Assembly (NCBI GenBank): GCA_964036275.1
Contig: OZ038436.1
Location: 4,682,936 to 4,746,935, forward strand
Direction: 5' to 3'
Length of the DNA: 64,000 bases
From: Litoditis marina
Taxonomy: Eukaryota > Nematoda > Chromadorea > Rhabditida > Rhabditidae
Shown: piece after piece, positions 58,454-64,000 of the stretch
How positions within the stretch are numbered: position 1 is the stretch's first letter
Layout: each line of letters opens with the position of its first letter
Notes under the pieces: model-generated
The model's database searches: none
The model's input: only the letters and a program-made list of their open reading frames with translations
What the model was told of the DNA's origin: nothing
Translations under genes and position numbers: made by a program

Positions 58454-59027
58454 TATCAAGACCCTGACTTTATATTCCTGCCGGAGTTTATTTTACCACG
58501 ACCGTATTTTGATATCTCATGTACACACATTTTCTTTGGCATAATCTTTATTTGATCAAAGCTAATGTACAACATTATATACAAAGAGAAAGAGAGAGAG
58601 TTTCGTATTTCCCTTGGAAATAGGTTTAAACACGAGAAGAGTTTTACATCAGAAGAGATTCGTATCGAAAGACCGGAGTGTACGAATAGGAAGGGAAACA
58701 ATAATATCTACATGATCACTAAGTAACGAAGTCCCTTTGATCTGCTCGGCTCTTCTTTTACAGTCCATGCATGTCATCTGTCGGATTGCGTAACATCTTT
58801 CCTGTCCCGAATCTCTCGTTCCCTCGGTGGAGCCAGCTGTTTGTTGCGAGGTTTGGTCGGGTCAGTCCTAGGATACGGTGGCGATAACTTACCCAGCTGT
58901 CAGCAGTTGTATTTCATAACTATGACCTGGCAGCTGACACACGAAAGTTGTGGACACTCTGATACGCAATATGAGTAACGTGGGGATCGATTGTATTGAT
59001 ATTTACGTTACTCAGTCTTACATGACA
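58454..59027 (-). repeat. 5' LTR of the retrotransposon
   Basis: 574 bp partner of 53413-53988. The primer-binding site starts at the base after its end (58453), which fixes the LTR boundary. Confidence 0.9.
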
Positions 59028-62000
59028 CAACAGACAAGAGAGTGTGTAGGTCAAAGATACGCAGACAAGCTTGCCATTCGCCAAACCCCGCCCCTACAAA
59101 GTCGATGGTACGGTGTCCACAACGGTTTGAAAAATTCTATAAAACAGCCGCAAACGTTTCAAAGTGGTTATGTAACAGTGCACGTGCGTGTGAAATGAGT
59201 ACCTGCTATTGAGTTATACAATTAGTAGTACCGATGCAAATGAAATATGTGAAAGACCGCAGCCCCTCGAATATAAGCAGATGTTGCATCATTGGAGTGC
59301 GTGAGACACAAAAACATTGTGTGTTGCGGGACCAATTCTACAACTAACCCGGTTACTAGCTAACCTAACCCGAAAGGAAATTTGGTTAGCAACCGGATTA
59401 GTAACCGCACCTTAACCTACACTACAACGTTTCATCGAACGTGTAGCATCTCGCAAGTATATAGAGACATCGTGCAACATTTGAGCGACTAAGTTGTGTG
59501 TGTCATGTATCACTCATGTATAGCTCCGGTCATTCCTATTGAGACTTGGCACCATGGAAATGAATTTTCCAGGCCATTTTTCACCACTTTGGAGTTTTTC
59601 AAATAACTGCAAATTTATTATAGCGGTTGTTCAGTTCCTTAACAACACGTAAATGGAAATAATACTTTGAATACTTATGTCTGCTCTGAGAAATAGTCAT
59701 CCGAAAATCTTGGGACGATGCCAATGGGTTCCAGTGGGAATGAAACGAACTATAGAGAAACACTATAATCGAGAACGTGTAAAGAAAAACTTCACATTTC
59801 GAACTGTTTCTCCAGGATTTACCGTTTACATGACATATTTTCTCAAAGCCTAATGGAATCTAGGTGGAGATTAGTCCATCTCAGTTTTCAGTTGAACTTT
59901 TTATTTCTATCCAAAATGAAACATTGGTAGAATCCCTACGTAAACTATAATTTTGAAACGAATTTTCGGGCGCCCAGCTCATTTTGATTTCTCAACCATG
60001 ATTGGTTTTCTGCATTTCACAACAAGCGACGGACAAGTTTAGTAGTTGATAAGAAGGGGGGGGGGGTTCGCTTTACTGTTTATTTACTCTTGAAGAAGCC
60101 CGTTCATATGAACCATAACCAACGCTTCGGTCTTTTAAACTGCAATACATTTTCAACTTTTTCCAGAACTCAAATTTTTCAACAAAAATTTTTGAACCTA
60201 AAGTTTGAAGTTTAAAGTTCAACGTTGAAGTTTAAAGGACTCATTCTGGTTATGACGAGTTTTCTTACACGTTCACACGGTTGAGACTCACCTCATTTGA
60301 ATTTTGGTAGTGTTTGGAGAGGGTGTTTAGATACAAATGAAATGCTCACGTGAAAAACTGGCAATTAGTTGTGAAAAACCGCTTGTAAATGAACATTACG
60401 GAAGTGGGGGTAATTGATTAAATGTTCATGTCTAAACACGAGCTGATGCATTTGCGAAAAGGTTTAATCGTTTTTAATGTTCATCCAGACTGGTTGGTTA
60501 TGGGGAAATGTGCATGCCTTCTTCTCTCAGAATTCGACGATATCAAATCCGACTGTAGCCTCTCATATATAAGCAGTCGTTGCCACGTTCAAGTGCGTTC
60601 CATGCCGTGATTTATGAAATTGCGCTGTTAATAACTGGAATGAATGAAGGTCGCTGTGCTTTAATTGTCTGGACTACTATATTCTGATTTCATGATCAAA
60701 GTAGGTTGTATTCTGTTCTAGAAGGTGCTTGAAAACCAGTTTCCCCGCTACATTTTATTGTTGAAAGAGCACTGAAGACAAATACAGAATCACTCCGGTC
60801 TTCATATAGTCTGTTTCACGCAAGAATATCCATCTTCAGTAAGAAAATAGTTTCAATTAAATTGTTCATATCTTGCAGATAGTGTAAACAATTCAAACTT
60901 CGTGATTTCGTTATCCACATTGGGTACTACAATCACAGAAAACATTGGATCTAAAAATCTATTTGTTGTTTAGATAACCGCCCTCGAATGTTAAAGATTA
61001 TCGTTAAAAGTCAAAGTCATTTCAATTCAATGTTTCACTAGAGTTCAGAAGCCAGACGACAGCGCAACTAACGGAGCACTGATTTCACTTATTAGCTTTC
61101 AATTGTTTTTAGGAGTATAGAAATGGTTATTCAGAGATTGACTTCAACTCATCCGCTCATATATAAACATATCGTGCTACATTTGAGCGTGCTTTCTGTT
61201 ATGTCATTCATCGCACGTTTCGATGAAGTGCCTACTAACAAATGAGATTATCTTATCGCGAAATGACTGCTTCAATCGAGTTACTATTTGACAATACTAC
61301 AAAGTACGAAGTAGCTCCCAGATCCCTCTCTTTCTCTGCGTCGCTTTTTAGGTTTTTTAAAGAAATTTTAAGGAGATATAATACCAACTTTGGCGGATAT
61401 TTTATTGGGTTTTCTCTAACTTCACATTAGAATCGGGGGAGTTTATGTGCTTGTGAGGACTCATAACTCTACATGGCATTCACGTGATTGAAAATAACGA
61501 AAGCTCTAGTGGAAAGAGTGACAGTTTGAGAGAAAAACTAATAAAAATTGTACGTTCCGCCGCTACCGAACCATCTAAACAGAGATACTCCTCCCCCTTG
61601 AGGCCTCACAGTGAAGTAGGGAAGGAATGGACTAGATATCATTCTATGGGACTTAGAAGAAGGTTTATTGGAACGCGTATGATTTTTCGAACCGCCTTAA
61701 CACATTACGTGGAAACTTACCCAAATGTTCCATCATACAAGTCGATCAAGAACTCATAAAAATCTATTGGAGCGTTTTCAGGAAAAGCTGCCGAAACTTG
61801 ATGGTAATTGTGTTGGACTTGTTTGTGTTTCAACCTTACTCTGATGGGTACTTATGGTCGGAAATCAATGTGTCCAGTTTAGACGCTGTTTTGGTATTTT
61901 TATCGGATGATGAAGTTATATTACAGGTTTTGTTTATGATAAATTAATGATGCCCTGAATTACCTGAACTAGTTCACAATATTTCATTAGATTGTGCAGT

Positions 62001-64000
62001 GCCAGAAGACAGCGCAAGTATAGGAGCACTGATATCACCGATTTACTTTCGATTGTTTTATTTGGAGCAGGAAGCGACTTTAACGCATCGTGCACACATA
62101 TCAACATATCGTGCTACATTTGACCGCACCAACTTTTGTTGGCTTATAAGTATATTAACCGAATGTTGAAGTAGTTTCTTAAATTGATATTTTCAATATT
62201 TTCAAACTAATAATAATAGTTTATCAATATTCTGTATAACAATCAAGATTGGGACGAATTGATAACTTATGAATTGATGTTCAGATAAAACAACGAGCAG
62301 TACAAAGAAAGGAAAAGCATAAATTTGAGGAGAAAACTGATTCAACGATGTATAGGTGGACAAGTAGAGCATTAGAATCATTGGTTATGAACTTATAGAG
62401 GGTGTCTCTCGCCGGAATTGAACCTGCGAGCAAAAGTTTGCAGCCACTCAGATAGAATCCTGCCGATGCCCTGCCGGGTCGACCCGGCAGGGCATCGGCA
62501 ACGAACCGGCTCGCCGCCGACAAAGGCTAAATTCCGATAAAACAACAGTTAGAGGGCTCAAACTCGTTGATAGAGGTAGAAAATATGATTGTTATGAGCT
62601 CATTGCTTTTAGAAGAGTTGTTCAATGATGGGGTTCATGAAAACTTACATTAATTGACCGAAATTTCCGTTTAGAAAATTACTACAATACAAATACGACC
62701 ATTTCATAACAGTTTTGGAGATGAAATCTTAAGCAGGACAATATACGAGGACTATCACAATATTCAAACCTAAAAGTCCTCGTTACAGTGAAAAATTCAG
62801 TGTTTATCTCCTAATTTTGTTCGCTTCCTGTATTTTCAACCGATGGAGTTGCTCACGGGCAACACAAACCGCGCCCCAGCTGTACCGTACTCGGTGCACT
62901 GCATACCTTTATTTGGGCTAATTTTCAAAATTCGCAAATTTCTTGTTTCCTTTTTCATCGTTTCAAGTTGTTTTTATTTAGTTATTTCTGTTATCGTATT
63001 TTAGTTAAGCACTTTATTAATGACATGTCGAGTGATTCCAACCCCACTAACTACTGTAGAGCGCAATAAATATGTTTATAGGTAAAATTTTAGGCCAAAA
63101 ATGAAATTTTAGTTTAATTTTCTTTAGCAAACGTTGGGACGTTCTATTTTACAGTTTAAGATGCTGGTAGTATGTAGAACGCAGAATTTTTTCTCTGCTC
63201 AAAGCCCCATTCAATTTTTACGACATTTGTTGGTTATCAGTCCTCATTCTTTCTTTTTTTGCTCTGCTTATAGCTTTCGGCTCTCATTGAATACTAGTCA
63301 CTTTATATTTCTCACTGATCAATGCACCGGGAATAAAGGTTCATCCATTTTTGATGTGCTGTGCTGAGATTATTTGGTTTACTAGCATTCATCGTCCTTA
63401 TTATTGCTCATTTCAGGTAGCCTGGACGTGACTTCCGCTCGTGATATAGTCCGCAGTGCGTCTTCTTAAGGTTGGTTTTCATGATTGTCACCTTGCGCAC
63501 TACCTTAAGAAATATGTGAATACGGTTGTGCAGTAAACTTGAGAAATACTAAACTAATTGATGTTTATACAAGTTGACAGCTGATTTTGGAAGGTGAACA
63601 GTAAAACGAACTGTCACACAAGGCTCAAGATTTTGTGACAACTCATCTCCGCTGTTTTGCATTTATAGCAATATCTTGAACACAAAAAATGACTTTGATG
63701 TCCAAATTGAGGTCAAACAACTTAGTTTATTCAATGGGAATCAATTTATCGCTAATTCATGTTGTTTTTTTTTCAAAGGAAAATATCTACGGAGCTAATT
63801 ATCTTCTAAAGCTTTTATAAACTATGTATTTCTGAATGTGATGTATTTAGTTCGAAAAATGACCGTAATTAGTCTAAAATTATGTTGAATGGGGAGTTGT
63901 CCGGCCGCGACACGGGGGAGGGAGGAGTTGTAACGTAATCTTAAATGTTGTTTATTTCAAGTTCAAGGATAGAATCTACTCACTATCTTAATTGGGAAGT
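59028..64000. other. Gene-poor right end
   Basis: No supported exon. Contains AACCGGTTA-type repeats (59340-59410), a block at 60255-61005 paralogous to 46240-47240, two related segments at 61050-61200 and 61995-62140, a tRNA-like sequence (62403-62450) and a perfect palindrome (62461-62500). The last 1.5 kb is plain AT-rich DNA. Confidence 0.55.
62461..62500. repeat. Perfect 40-bp GC-rich palindrome
   Basis: Each half is TGCCGATGCCCTGCCGGGTC or its exact reverse complement, centred on GTCGAC with no loop. GC content about 70 percent in an AT-rich setting, immediately next to a tRNA-like sequence on the minus strand. Confidence 0.95.

Larger units (their letters stand above)
53413..59027 (-). 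mobile_element. Degenerate Ty3/gypsy-like LTR retrotransposon
   Basis: About 5.6 kb bounded by two direct LTRs with coding orientation on the minus strand. A primer-binding site (TGGAGTTCCCGGAGAT, minus strand from 58453) follows the 5' LTR directly, and a polypurine tract (GAAAAGGGGAAGA) precedes the 3' LTR. Only an integrase is recognisable, broken by at least two frameshifts; no reverse transcriptase or gag was found in 55.9-58.4 kb. Flanks (TGTCT on the left, CAACA on the right) do not form a target-site duplication. Confidence 0.88.

Overview
This window looks like an intron-rich nuclear segment from a nematode, most likely a Caenorhabditis-type genome. The evidence is the AT-rich intergenic DNA, the near-uniform TTTCAG-type 3' splice sites, start codons placed directly after TTTCAG (as in trans-spliced genes), the dense short inverted-repeat elements, and a 200-base assembly gap. 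There is no bacterial operon, CRISPR array or phage content. All identifications were made by reading translations by eye; no database search was possible.

Three confident protein-coding loci lie on the minus strand, and all of them are invisible as long ORFs because they are split into short exons. (1) 44705 down to 20536 is a complete 32-exon PDZD8-like gene. All exon phases agree and the spliced CDS is 3,900 nt (1,299 codons plus stop). It encodes an N-terminal membrane anchor, an SMP lipid-transfer domain, a C2-like region, a PDZ domain, a Ser-rich linker, a second C2-like domain, a C1 zinc finger and a helical C-terminus. (2) 19205 down to 13088 is a complete 8-exon SLC35B4-like nucleotide-sugar transporter gene (315 codons plus stop) just downstream of PDZD8. 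(3) 3365 down to 38 holds exons 1-6 of a second, nearly identical SLC35B4-like gene that runs off the left edge.

The two transporter copies belong to a direct segmental duplication (about 28-5040 versus about 14160-20860). The duplicated unit also carried the terminal exon of PDZD8. A second intact version of that last exon, with its splice acceptor and stop codon, therefore sits at 4638-4769, downstream of the whole SLC35B4 copy 2. Comparing the two copies shows several later mobile-element insertions in copy 2.

The PDZD8 introns are packed with miniature inverted-repeat elements, foldback elements, homopolymer tracts and a 140-bp GGCGCC-rich tandem array. Right of the gene (44.7-49.9 kb) is gene-poor repeat DNA, then an N gap (49960-50159). 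Next come a GC-richer block of unknown origin and a 216-bp exon-like tandem array (about 52045-53330), which abuts a degenerate Ty3/gypsy-like LTR retrotransposon (53413-59027, minus strand, integrase only, frameshifted). From 59 kb to the end I see only dispersed repeats, including a region paralogous to 46.2-47.2 kb and a perfect 40-bp GC-rich palindrome next to a tRNA-like sequence.

On family knowledge, PDZD8 is an ER-anchored lipid-transfer/contact-site protein and SLC35B4 moves UDP-sugars into the ER/Golgi. Nothing in the sequence shows that they function together; their adjacency and the trans-splice-like start of the transporter leave co-transcription possible.
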